This document shows, in pieces, positions 1-6,404 of a DNA stretch of 8,200 nucleotides. The position numbers and the translations under genes were made by a program. This DNA comes from SURF-24 sp964537965 (lineage in GTDB: Bacteria; Bacteroidota; Ignavibacteria; Ignavibacteriales; SURF-24), in the NCBI GenBank assembly GCA_964537965.1, contig CAZIDB010000212.1, forward strand, positions 1 to 8,200, read 5' to 3'. The notes beneath the pieces were generated by a model. It saw nothing but the letters and a program-made list of their open reading frames with translations. It was not told where the DNA came from and did no database searches. Each line of letters begins with the position of its first letter. Position 1 is the stretch's first letter.

Positions 1-294
1 TTTATAATTGGTATAGCAGATAGAATGATCGAAAATTGGATTTTAGCTGATAAAATAAATGTTAGTAAATATGCGAAAGTTAATTTTGATCAAATCCCAG
101 ATGTCGAAGGAGAAAATGGTAAAAGTAAAATTAGAAAATTAATAAAAGATTATCATGAAACGACAGTGGGAGTTGAGTTATTAAAAAAATCTAATCCACA
201 ACGGATGTTTTCAAGTGAATCGTTTAAAACCTTTTTTTCTTCAATTAACAATAGAATTGATTGTTGGTGGATGAATAAAAACATTGACGATTAA
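1..294 (+). CDS. DUF4276-like protein, C-terminal fragment (5' end outside window)
   Basis: The frame is open from base 1 and ends with TAA at 292-294, so the ATG at 25 is probably an internal Met and this is the tail of a longer gene. The visible 97 residues start FIIGIADRMIENWILAD, which matches the 'iEaWlLAD' signature I associate with DUF4276 proteins. They continue with a GKSKIRKLI stretch, a Y-H-E-T-T segment and a C-terminal S-E-S-F-K-T-F-F block, which resembles the conserved 'Y.K/E..G ... S.SF..F' end of that family. DUF4276 proteins are usually about 200 residues and are often encoded next to an AAA/SMC-like ATPase; some appear near defence genes. That partner would lie upstream and cannot be seen here. 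The family assignment is from memory of motifs, without a profile search. No downstream gene overlaps it; 125 nt separate it from the next start. Confidence 0.55.
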   Translation, partial: FIIGIADRMIENWILADKINVSKYAKVNFDQIPDVEGENGKSKIRKLIKDYHETTVGVELLKKSNPQRMFSSESFKTFFSSINNRIDCWWMNKNIDD

Positions 295-410
295 AAGTTC
301 TAATGGATTACATAAATTATTGCACTTAGATACTTTAATGAAATATTTTGTTAAGAACTTTATTCAAGCAGTCAAGATTCAAACCTCGATAGATAAATGA
401 ATTTTAATTT

Positions 411-414
411 GAGG
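411..414 (+). promoter_or_regulatory. Ribosome binding site that sets the lipoprotein start
   Basis: GAGG lies 5 nt before the ATG at 420. A GTG two codons upstream (414) overlaps this site and so cannot be the start it serves. This supports ATG 420, which also places the lipobox cysteine at residue 17, a normal distance. Confidence 0.6.
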
Positions 415-419
415 TGTTT

Positions 420-1007
420 ATGAAAAATATTATTGCCATTCTGATTTTATCACTATTAATCCTTGGTTGCAGCAAGGATTCAAATACAACAGATAATAAT
501 ATAAATGACATATCAGGAAACGATAAACCAAATACTGCACACTTCAATTTTGCAACTGTAGAAAAACAGGCAAATACGTTGGACAGCAATTCAAGACTCA
601 AATCCATTTATGCCGAAAATGTTAAGATTGATGGGACAGCAGATTCCTGGATTTTCAAATATAGCTCAGTAAATATTGGTATTAATACATCCAAATATTT
701 TTACTTCAGATCATTTGACAAGACAGTAAAATGTGACAGCATAATTGAAAGAGAAACAACAGTTGGAGACGCATACATTTCAGAAACCTGGTTTAACAGC
801 GATAAGGCGATTTCAATTGCCGAAAATAACGGCGGGAAAAATTTTAGAGAGGAAAATCCGGACAATGCAATATCTGCCTCGTTAAGTCAGGCAGCAATTT
901 ACAATGCTTCTCCAACATGGTATATACAATATTCATCGAAAATCAACAAAGAGAAACATTTCAGAATAAGAGTAAATGCAGTTAACGGGAGCTTCATATT
1001 ATTCTAA
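420..1007 (+). CDS. PepSY-like lipoprotein, 195 aa
   Basis: A lipoprotein signal is evident: MKN, a hydrophobic run (IIAILILSLLIL), then lipobox LILGC with Cys17 as the lipidation site, followed by a polar Ser/Asn/Asp-rich linker to about residue 40. The mature protein would be anchored in the periplasm or outer membrane. The rest looks like two related alpha/beta units. The first has ADSWIFKYSS (residues 74-83) and the second has SPTWYIQYSS (164-173), followed by FRIRVNAVNGSFIL at the extreme C-terminus. The pattern W-x-(I/V)-x-Y-S-S then F-x-I-x-V-(D/N)-A-x-(T/N)-G is typical of PepSY-domain proteins. Between them a helix-like SDKAISIAENNGGKNF (127-142) fits the helix that precedes the sheet. 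PepSY domains are often protease-inhibitory or peptide-binding modules, but no function can be assigned here. No repeated partner gene is visible; it is followed 63 nt later by another envelope protein. Confidence 0.7.
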   Translation: MKNIIAILILSLLILGCSKDSNTTDNNINDISGNDKPNTAHFNFATVEKQANTLDSNSRLKSIYAENVKIDGTADSWIFKYSSVNIGINTSKYFYFRSFDKTVKCDSIIERETTVGDAYISETWFNSDKAISIAENNGGKNFREENPDNAISASLSQAAIYNASPTWYIQYSSKINKEKHFRIRVNAVNGSFILF

Positions 1008-1033
1008 TAACCTATAAACTACAGTTTGTTATT
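1006..1033 (+). terminator. Possible weak hairpin after the lipoprotein gene
   Basis: AATAAC (1006-1011) pairs with GTTATT (1028-1033), and AAAC (1016-1019) pairs with GTTT (1024-1027) around a TACA loop; CTAT (1012-1015) is bulged. The stem overlaps the stop codon, is AT-rich, and lacks a long T-tract, so it is at best a weak terminator or 3'-end structure. Confidence 0.2.
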
Positions 1034-1070
1034 TACGATAATATTCTAAATATCTTTTAAGGGAGTTTGA

Positions 1071-1541
1071 ATGAAAAAATTGTCGATTGCGCTTCTTGGT
1101 TCATTTCTCTTATATCTGGTTTTCAACTATGTTTTTATCAGCAAATCTAAAAATGTAGAAGAATCATTGCATGCTGAATATGGCATTTATGAAGCTAATA
1201 AAGCCCGCATTTTAAACACACAGGCAATGCAGGATGCTTTTGATTTCAGCTCTACTCTTACTATTAAAAATGATACTAAAACTGAAGTGATGGTTAAAGT
1301 AGTCCTTTCAAAAGATAATTCCGATTATATGATTTTCCTTCTTTCTCCGGACACACAGGAATCGACTCAAATAAAACCTGAAAATTATTACCTGAAACTG
1401 AGGTACTATGATGCAAAGAAATTCTCTTTTTCCAAAGGTGATGAGTTTAATATTAACGATGGTGACCGGATAACTATAACTCTTGAAAAAGTAATATTTG
1501 GCAATTATGGTACAAGCGGAATATCAGGTTCTGAGTTCTAA
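1071..1541 (+). CDS. Membrane-anchored beta-rich protein of unknown family, 156 aa
   Basis: I do not recognise a family. The start ATG is preceded by GGGAG at 1061-1065. Residues 5-23 (SIALLGSFLLYLVFNYVFI) form one hydrophobic segment after MKK, either an uncleaved N-terminal anchor or a signal peptide without an obvious cleavage site. Residues 25-58 look helical and charged. From about residue 60 to 142 the sequence alternates hydrophobic and polar residues (TLTIKNDT, VMVKVVLS, YMIFLLSP, YYLKLRYY, RITITLEKV). This suggests a small beta-sandwich, of the kind in which 'N-D-T' turns connect strands. The tail is Gly/Ser-rich. The domain should lie on the periplasmic side. It sits between a lipoprotein and a methyltransferase remnant, with no context that reveals its role. 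Confidence 0.6.
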   Translation: MKKLSIALLGSFLLYLVFNYVFISKSKNVEESLHAEYGIYEANKARILNTQAMQDAFDFSSTLTIKNDTKTEVMVKVVLSKDNSDYMIFLLSPDTQESTQIKPENYYLKLRYYDAKKFSFSKGDEFNINDGDRITITLEKVIFGNYGTSGISGSEF

Positions 1542-1573
1542 CCATAAAAGATTATTTTAAGGACAAATATTAG

Positions 1574-1729
1574 TTTATTGGCTTTTCAATATTTTTTGGT
1601 GCGGTTATTTCAGTTATTTCTTCCCTATTCTTTACTTGTAACATTTTATTCTGGAGACGCCTGGAAGAAATAGAGTTAGAAAAAAGATTTTCCGGTTACA
1701 AACATTATAAGAGAAACACGTATTTCTGA
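1574..1729 (+). pseudogene. C-terminal remnant of an isoprenylcysteine methyltransferase-like (ICMT/PEMT) membrane protein
   Basis: This frame has no start codon; an in-frame TAG (1571-1573) stands directly before it and TGA at 1727-1729 ends it. It encodes 51 residues: a hydrophobic segment beginning FIGFSIFFGAVISVISS (a membrane helix to about residue 26), then WRRLEEIELEKRFSGYKHY and RNTYF. The E-E-x-x-L-x-x-x-F-x-x-Y-x-x-Y-K pattern is the hallmark C-terminus of ICMT/PEMT-type membrane methyltransferases, which normally read 'EE..L...FG.eY..Yk'. The invariant Gly after Phe is Ser here. These proteins usually span 150-220 residues with an upstream R-H/N-P-x-Y cofactor motif; nothing like it precedes this piece. 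The tail alone cannot be a working enzyme. I infer that the 5' part was deleted. A noncoding origin is unlikely because the match covers both the helix and the charged tail. Confidence 0.6.
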
Positions 1730-1793
1730 AAAGAAGAATTAAAGATTACTAATTTGTCCATGCATTTGTTTTTAACATTTAAGGTTTTAAAAG

Positions 1794-2858
1794 ATGTATC
1801 ACGCTCTAATCATAATTGTGCTCTTACTCTTAGTTATTCTTTTTAAACAAGGCTATACACCTAAAATTAAAATACATGGTGAAGTACAAGAAGAAAAATG
1901 TATTGCAGAGCTAACTAAAATTAAACTTGGAGGTTCAGAACAATGGATTTTAATTCGTTCTGAAAACATTGATAATCCTATAATTCTTTTTGTACATGGT
2001 GGACCCGGCACTTCACAATTAACACTTATCAGAAAGAATACACAAGAGTTAGAGAAATATTTTACTGTAGTTAACTGGGATCAGCGTGGTGCCGGCAAGT
2101 CATATAATGCTATTAAAGATAAAAGCAGGATGAACCTTGAGCAGTTTGTATCTGATGTAAACGAATTAAGTGAAAAGCTTTTAAAACGCTTCAATAAAGG
2201 AAAGTTAATTTTGGTTGGTCATTCCTGGGGAAGCGCAATAAGTATGTTTGCCGTATCTCAGCAACCAGAACTTTATAGTGCTTACATTGGAATTGGTCAG
2301 ATATCCAATGTTTTGCAAAGCGAGAAAATATCATATGAGTGGACTCTTCAGCAAGCAAGCAAAGCAAATGATGCAAGCTCAGTAAAAAAACTAACAGAGA
2401 TGGGAAATCCACCTTATACAGGCGACTGGTTAAGGAAATTCTTAACTCAACGCAGAATACTTGGTAAGTATGGAGGAGAATTTTACGGTAGTAAGATTGG
2501 TGCATTCGGAGTTGTAATAAAGAATCTAATTTTCTCTGCTGAATATATTCTTATAGATTGGATAGATTTTTTTAGGGGAATAATGGAATCGGTTAAGTTA
2601 CTTACCCCTGAATTATTGAAAGTTAATTTATTCGAACAAGTACCGGAATTAAAGGTACCAGTATGGTTTATGCTTGGAAGACATGATTACGAAGTACCAT
2701 CAGTTTTATCGGCAAAATATTTCGATGCTCTTCAAGCGCCTGAGAAAACTTTATTCTGGTTTGAGAATTCTTCTCATATGCCAAATACAGAAGAGAGAGA
2801 ACTATTTAACCGGATATTAATTGACAAAGTTTTACCATATGCAAAGGACATTTCATAA
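1794..2858 (+). CDS. Membrane-anchored alpha/beta hydrolase, proline iminopeptidase-like (peptidase S33 type), 354 aa
   Basis: The N-terminus (residues 4-17, ALIIIVLLLLVILF) is a single membrane anchor. The catalytic domain follows from about residue 45. It contains the oxyanion motif HGGPG (68-72), which is characteristic of proline iminopeptidase/S33 hydrolases, then NWDQRGAGKS (94-103) and the nucleophile elbow G-H-S-W-G (142-146, Ser144). The acid is Asp298 in LGRHDYEVP and the base is His328 in NSSHMPN, so the triad looks complete. A helical cap lies between about 175 and 270. The family cleaves N-terminal proline peptides or small esters/amides; the true substrate is unknown. S33 peptidases usually have GGSWG at the elbow, and here the second residue is His, so esterase or lactonase-like activity is equally possible. 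The ATG is preceded by a modest AAGG (1781-1784), 9 nt away. The gene stands alone: 64 nt after the methyltransferase remnant and 110 nt before the next gene. Confidence 0.85.
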   Translation: MYHALIIIVLLLLVILFKQGYTPKIKIHGEVQEEKCIAELTKIKLGGSEQWILIRSENIDNPIILFVHGGPGTSQLTLIRKNTQELEKYFTVVNWDQRGAGKSYNAIKDKSRMNLEQFVSDVNELSEKLLKRFNKGKLILVGHSWGSAISMFAVSQQPELYSAYIGIGQISNVLQSEKISYEWTLQQASKANDASSVKKLTEMGNPPYTGDWLRKFLTQRRILGKYGGEFYGSKIGAFGVVIKNLIFSAEYILIDWIDFFRGIMESVKLLTPELLKVNLFEQVPELKVPVWFMLGRHDYEVPSVLSAKYFDALQAPEKTLFWFENSSHMPNTEERELFNRILIDKVLPYAKDIS

Positions 2859-2968
2859 TTGTAAAAGATAACGGGCTAATGTGTAGATAAGAATATTTCT
2901 GATAATCATTTCTCTTTTTATTAATACATTCAATTAAAATAATTTACAATTCATCTTACGGAGAAATT

Positions 2969-3586
2969 ATGAAAAAGGTCTTTTGCATTATTTTTATTAT
3001 GACTTTGGTTTTAAACATTGAAGCACAAAATCAAAACGAAAGAAAACTTTTTTCACTCGACGGAAATGATATTGGTGGTTACCTTGGATTTAATGGAAGA
3101 ATTACTACAGTTAATTCATTAACAGCCGGGTTAATTGATTTAAGAATTGCGGTAGTTGTGAATAAAAAATGGGCATTTGGTTTTAACACATCCGGGTTAT
3201 TAAATGATCGTCATCTAAATACTCTGGTAAAAGATGATATTTACCACTTAATGGGAAGTTACAAGGGATTATTTATTGAAAGAATATTTGATATAAACGA
3301 AGATTTCCGTTATTCATTTTCATTTATGATTGGTCAGGGAAATGTTAGATATGAATATTGCCGCTCTGTTATTGCAGATAAAAAATGGTATGAAGAAATA
3401 ATTGATCAGACAGATTTTTATATTATACAACCAACATTTGATATCTATTATAATCTCTTTGATAATTTCTGGTTTGGTCTTAATGCCGGTTTTAATCTTA
3501 CCACAAGCATACGAATGATGGAAACTGATGAAGCTCTTTTAAATAAAGCCAATGGCGGATTGTCATTAAAGTACGGTTTATTTTAA
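2969..3586 (+). CDS. Small secreted protein, probable outer-membrane beta-barrel, 205 aa
   Basis: A classical signal peptide (MKKVFCIIFIMTLVLNIEAQ) probably ends at the A-Q junction near residue 19. The start is supported by GGAG at 2960-2963, 5 nt upstream. The mature chain is built of alternating, aromatic-rich strands with glycine turns (GGYLGFNGRI, WAFGFNTSG, RYSFSFMIGQGNVRYEY, DIYYNLFDNFWFGLNAGFNL, GGLSLKYGLF). It ends in Phe, the terminal residue commonly seen in outer-membrane beta-barrels. An eight-stranded small porin-like or OmpA/OmpW-like barrel is a reasonable reading. I cannot name a family, and the ligand or role is unknown. No partner gene is evident: the neighbours are a soluble-looking DUF6941-type protein and a hydrolase. 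Confidence 0.65.
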   Translation: MKKVFCIIFIMTLVLNIEAQNQNERKLFSLDGNDIGGYLGFNGRITTVNSLTAGLIDLRIAVVVNKKWAFGFNTSGLLNDRHLNTLVKDDIYHLMGSYKGLFIERIFDINEDFRYSFSFMIGQGNVRYEYCRSVIADKKWYEEIIDQTDFYIIQPTFDIYYNLFDNFWFGLNAGFNLTTSIRMMETDEALLNKANGGLSLKYGLF

Positions 3587-3687
3587 GTTGCATTGTCAGA
3601 GCTTGTATTGTAATTTTCAAATGTATTTTAAAACCATTGCATTCAGTTGAAGATAGTTTTTGACAAATAAAAAAAACGGAGTTTATA

Positions 3688-4092
3688 ATGGATATTGAGA
3701 TTTTTACACTTTGCGATTTTGCCCAGGATATGAATGGTAAACTAACAATAGTCGGCACATTCGATACATTGTATGCTACCAAATTACCTGCCCAGCATCC
3801 TAATTGTCATCTTGCTGCACGAATCAGATTTTATAACGGCGAACAAGGTAAAGTACCATTTGGTATCAGGATCACTTCACCCGATGGAGAAGATCTAATT
3901 AAACCTGTCGGTGCAGAATTCTATGTTCCTATGAATCCCGGTGCCGATTCCTCCACTCAAAATATCTGTCTTGGAATTGGAGGTTTACCAATTAAAGTTT
4001 ATGGTAAGCATATAATAACATTATCAATTAATGGTCAGGATTTAAAAACATTGCCGATGTTTGTAGCAAAGCCACCTCAGGCAAACGCTTAA
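3688..4092 (+). CDS. DUF6941-like small protein, 134 aa
   Basis: There is no signal peptide or membrane segment, so the protein should be cytoplasmic. GGAG at 3678-3681, 6 nt before the ATG, supports the start. The N-terminus (MDIEIFTLCDFAQDMNGKLT then IVGTFDTLYATKLPA) matches the layout I recall for DUF6941 proteins: a strand, an 'L.D.A....GKL.i.G.fD.i....lP' block, then a beta-sandwich. The remaining sequence has strands around HLAARIRFY (41-49), KVPFGIRITSPDG (55-67) and HIITLSINGQDL (108-119), consistent with a small C2-like or immunoglobulin-like beta-sandwich. The function of the family is unknown to me. Codon use and spacing look ordinary, and no operon partner is obvious (101 nt from the previous gene, 137 nt to the next). 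Confidence 0.6.
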   Translation: MDIEIFTLCDFAQDMNGKLTIVGTFDTLYATKLPAQHPNCHLAARIRFYNGEQGKVPFGIRITSPDGEDLIKPVGAEFYVPMNPGADSSTQNICLGIGGLPIKVYGKHIITLSINGQDLKTLPMFVAKPPQANA

Positions 4093-4229
4093 AGTCTGTA
4101 ATTATTTTAAGGATTTAATACAGATCTAAAATAAGCTGTCCTTTGAGTTAAGGTTTCAAAACTTTAATAAAGATATTGTCATTAAATTAAAATAGATGAT
4201 TTCACAAAGTATCAAAGGAGAAACCGGCG

Positions 4230-5645
4230 ATGCAAAGAAAATTAAGGTTTAATAAATTCCTACTCTTGTTGTATTTTTCATCTCTGCCGTTGTTCTGCTG
4301 GCTTTTATGTTTGAACGATCTGCTTTTATCACAACAAACAAATAATTTAGCAGACAAAGACTATAAAAATAAAATACTCAATACAATTGATAGTCTGGTT
4401 GAAGCAAAATATGTACTGCCGGATAAAGCAAAAGAATATGCAACTAAATTCAGGCAAAAGATTGAACAAGGAATATATAATACTTTTACAGAGCCAAAAG
4501 AATTTGCCCGGAAGGTTACGGATGATCTTATTGTTATTGTAAAGGACAAGCATTTCAATTTTCGTGTAATCGAGTCAAGTGAAATAGGAGAAAAGCCGGA
4601 GAGTGCACTTCATCATCCGGTACGCTATTATCATTTAGGAATTAAAGAGAATCTGGGATTTATTAAACTTGAATGGATAGAAGGAAATATCGGATATCTT
4701 AAAATTATTCGCTTTAATAATTTTAACGATGTTAAGGACAGAATAGTTGCAGCAATAAAATTCATGGAAAATGCCGATGCAATTATCATTGATATCCGAG
4801 ACAATGGTGGTGGTTCCGGAGATATACTTAGCAGCTACTTCCTCAAATATCCCACTCAGTTAACCGGCTGGTACTCCCGTGAAGATGATTTCCTTACAGA
4901 ATTCTGGACAATAAAGGATATAGATATCGAACCAATGACAGATGTTCCCCTGTTTCTGTTAACTAGCGACAAAACATTTTCTGCTTCAGAATCATTTGCC
5001 TACGATATGAAAGTAAACAAAAGATCTGTCCTTGTAGGTGATACTACAAAAGGAGGAGCAAATTCTGTTGACTTGTTTCAGATAGACAATCAGTTTGAAA
5101 TCTATATCCCTACTGCAAGAGCAATAAATCCTGTAACCGGAAGTAACTGGGAAGGTATAGGTGTTATCCCGGATATATCCGTTCCTTCTGAAACTGCATT
5201 AGACACTGCAATTGTCCTGGCAAGAATTGCCGGAGAAAAATATGCAAATCTGAAAGAAGTAAAACTAAAAACTGCCGTAGATGAAATGCAGAGTCATCTG
5301 GATAATGCAGAAAGACTTTACAATAATGCAAAAATTAAAGAAGCAGAAGTTGAACTTGACTCAGTGTTTCAAATTGGAAGTTCAAATAAACTTATAAATG
5401 AATTTTTTATTAATGTCCTTGCATACCATTATCTTTCCCAAAATATCGAGTTAATACTCTATGCAATACTTAAAAAGAATATTGAGCTATTTCCTAAATC
5501 ATTCTCCGCTTATGAAACACTTGCTTATACTTATTATAAATTTGGTAAAACAGAACTCGCCATTGATAATTTTAGAAAAGTGTTAGATTTAGCTCCGTAT
5601 AACCCTAACGCATTAAAAATGATTGAAAGACTAAAGGGTAAATAA
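4230..5645 (+). CDS. Secreted S41-family (IRBP/tail-specific protease-like) peptidase with C-terminal TPR, 471 aa
   Basis: AAAGGAG (4214-4220) lies 9 nt before the ATG. Residues 10-34 are hydrophobic after a basic start (MQRKLRFNK), giving a signal peptide or anchor, so the enzyme acts in the periplasm or outside. Residues 45-113 form a helical N-terminal domain ending in KDKHFNFRV, as in IRBP-like S41 proteins; there is no PDZ domain as in CtpA. The catalytic core follows: GYLKIIRF (155-162), AIIIDIRDNGGGSGD (184-198), and LLTSDKTFSASESFAYDM (243-260), where Ser251 is the expected nucleophile and Glu254 the conserved acid. Then come GDTTKGGAN (270-278) and YIPTARAINPVTGSNWEGIG (292-311). Lys274 sits two residues before the position equivalent to the catalytic Lys of CtpA/Prc, where this protein has Gly276. 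About residues 350-470 form helix pairs, the last a good TPR (427-460). S41 enzymes cleave C-terminal tails of envelope proteins or degrade peptides; the TPR probably binds a partner or substrate. It is the first gene of a close-packed group running to 6788. Confidence 0.85.
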   Translation: MQRKLRFNKFLLLLYFSSLPLFCWLLCLNDLLLSQQTNNLADKDYKNKILNTIDSLVEAKYVLPDKAKEYATKFRQKIEQGIYNTFTEPKEFARKVTDDLIVIVKDKHFNFRVIESSEIGEKPESALHHPVRYYHLGIKENLGFIKLEWIEGNIGYLKIIRFNNFNDVKDRIVAAIKFMENADAIIIDIRDNGGGSGDILSSYFLKYPTQLTGWYSREDDFLTEFWTIKDIDIEPMTDVPLFLLTSDKTFSASESFAYDMKVNKRSVLVGDTTKGGANSVDLFQIDNQFEIYIPTARAINPVTGSNWEGIGVIPDISVPSETALDTAIVLARIAGEKYANLKEVKLKTAVDEMQSHLDNAERLYNNAKIKEAEVELDSVFQIGSSNKLINEFFINVLAYHYLSQNIELILYAILKKNIELFPKSFSAYETLAYTYYKFGKTELAIDNFRKVLDLAPYNPNALKMIERLKGK

Positions 5646-5661
5646 ATAGAAGGTAGCGAAA

Positions 5662-6035
5662 ATGATTTCTCAAATGTTTTTCTATATAGCTAGCTCAATA
5701 ACCATTATCTGGGGAATTGCTCACTTGTTCCCTACTAAAACTATTGTTAAAGGTTTTGGTGAAATCAGTACTGATAATAAAAATTTTATCATAATGGAAT
5801 GGTTAGCAGAAAGTGTCTCGCTGGTTTTTATTGGCATTATTATCACTGGTGTTACTCTAATTGATATGACGAGCAGAGTAGCCTAATTTGTTTATATATC
5901 CTGTGTATTCATTTTAATTATACTTGCTATTGTGTCATTCTTTACAGGATTCAGAATTAATTTTCTGACATTAAATTATGTCCCTTATTGTTTTCTCTCT
6001 CTTCAATATTAACTATCTTGGGATGTATCCTCTGA
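5662..6035 (+). pseudogene. Broken four-helix membrane protein gene (in-frame stop plus frameshift)
   Basis: The start ATG, with GAAGG at 5649-5653, lies 16 nt after the S41 gene. Codons 1-74 encode MISQMFFYIASSITIIWGIA, then HLFPTKTIVKGFGEISTDNK and a second helix around residues 50-68, before TAA at 5884-5886. The same frame continues as FVYISCVFILIILAIVSFFT then GFRINFLTL (to 5973). Shifting one base there, as if one A were lost from TTAAAATTA, gives (K)LCPLLFSLSSILTILGCIL and a TGA at 6033-6035. Joined, this makes a protein of about 124 residues with four membrane helices. It matches a common small uncharacterised bacterial family as I remember it ('WGIAHLxPTK..VKGFG...MEW.AE', then 'FTG.Rts..P.K.CP'). 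The function is unknown. The 74-residue product may still be made but lacks two helices. An assembly error could explain the frameshift, though two separate lesions make real decay more likely. Confidence 0.7.
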
Positions 6036-6061
6036 AAATTTAATATAAAGGATTTTTAAGT

Positions 6062-6379
6062 ATGATAAGCAGAATTTGGCATGGCTACACTACGCATTTA
6101 AAAGCAGATGAGTATGAAGCACTACTTAAAAGTGAGATATTCACTGGTATACAAAACCGGAATATTGCCGGATATAAAGGTATACAATTATTACGTCGTA
6201 ACCTCGCAGACGAAGTTGAATTCATAACCATAATGTGGTTTGATTCTATTGATGCCGTCCGTGTTTTTGCTGGTGAAGATTATGAAACTGCTGTTGTACC
6301 TCCAAAAGCCCGGGCAATACTATCACATTTTGATGCCCGCTCTCAGCACTATGAAGTAAAAGCAGAATTGAAAGTTTAA
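6062..6379 (+). CDS. ABM-superfamily (antibiotic biosynthesis monooxygenase-like) protein, 105 aa
   Basis: This small cytoplasmic protein has the ferredoxin-like alpha/beta plan of the dimeric ABM family. MISRIWHGYT is strand 1; KADEYEALLKSEI (14-26) is helix 1; AGYKGIQLLRR (36-46) and DEVEFITIMWFDS (50-62) are strands 2 and 3. AVRVFAGEDYETAVVPPKAR (65-84) holds the second helix and its conserved tail, and SQHYEVKAEL (94-103) is the final strand. The block D-E-V-E-F-I-T-I-M-W-F-D-S with A-G-E-D-Y-E-x-A-V-V-P-P-K-A-R is highly typical of this subgroup. Members include monooxygenases and haem-degrading enzymes, but many in this subgroup have no known substrate, so no reaction is assigned. AAAGGA (6047-6052) is 9 nt before the ATG. 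It follows the broken membrane gene by 26 nt and precedes the VOC gene by 25 nt, suggesting co-transcription. Confidence 0.85.
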   Translation: MISRIWHGYTTHLKADEYEALLKSEIFTGIQNRNIAGYKGIQLLRRNLADEVEFITIMWFDSIDAVRVFAGEDYETAVVPPKARAILSHFDARSQHYEVKAELKV

Positions 6380-6404
6380 TTCGATAAATTATAAAAATTT
6401 AATT

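Noticed and set aside
414..419. GTG start two codons upstream of the lipoprotein ATG
   Set aside because: The GTG overlaps the GAGG ribosome binding site and has none of its own; ATG 420 has correct spacing and gives a standard lipoprotein signal.
2191..2505. Minus-strand 104-codon frame inside the alpha/beta hydrolase gene
   Set aside because: It lies opposite the conserved catalytic region, has no family signature or ribosome binding site, and is a shadow of the real gene.
3660..3689. Perfect sigma70-like promoter: TTGACA (3660-3665), 18-nt spacer, TATAAT (3684-3689)
   Set aside because: The TATAAT overlaps the ATG at 3688, so transcription would begin inside the gene and bypass its GGAG ribosome binding site. 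Bacteroidota-type promoters also differ from this consensus. It is most likely coincidence in AT-rich DNA.
4096..4127. TCTGTA/TACAGA inverted repeat after the DUF6941-like gene
   Set aside because: Only six base pairs around a loop of about 18-20 nt with mismatches inside; expected by chance.
4150..4165. Hairpin AAGGTT-TCAA-AACTTT before the S41 gene
   Set aside because: Six pairs with one G-U and four A-U pairs and no T-tract; too weak to call a terminator.
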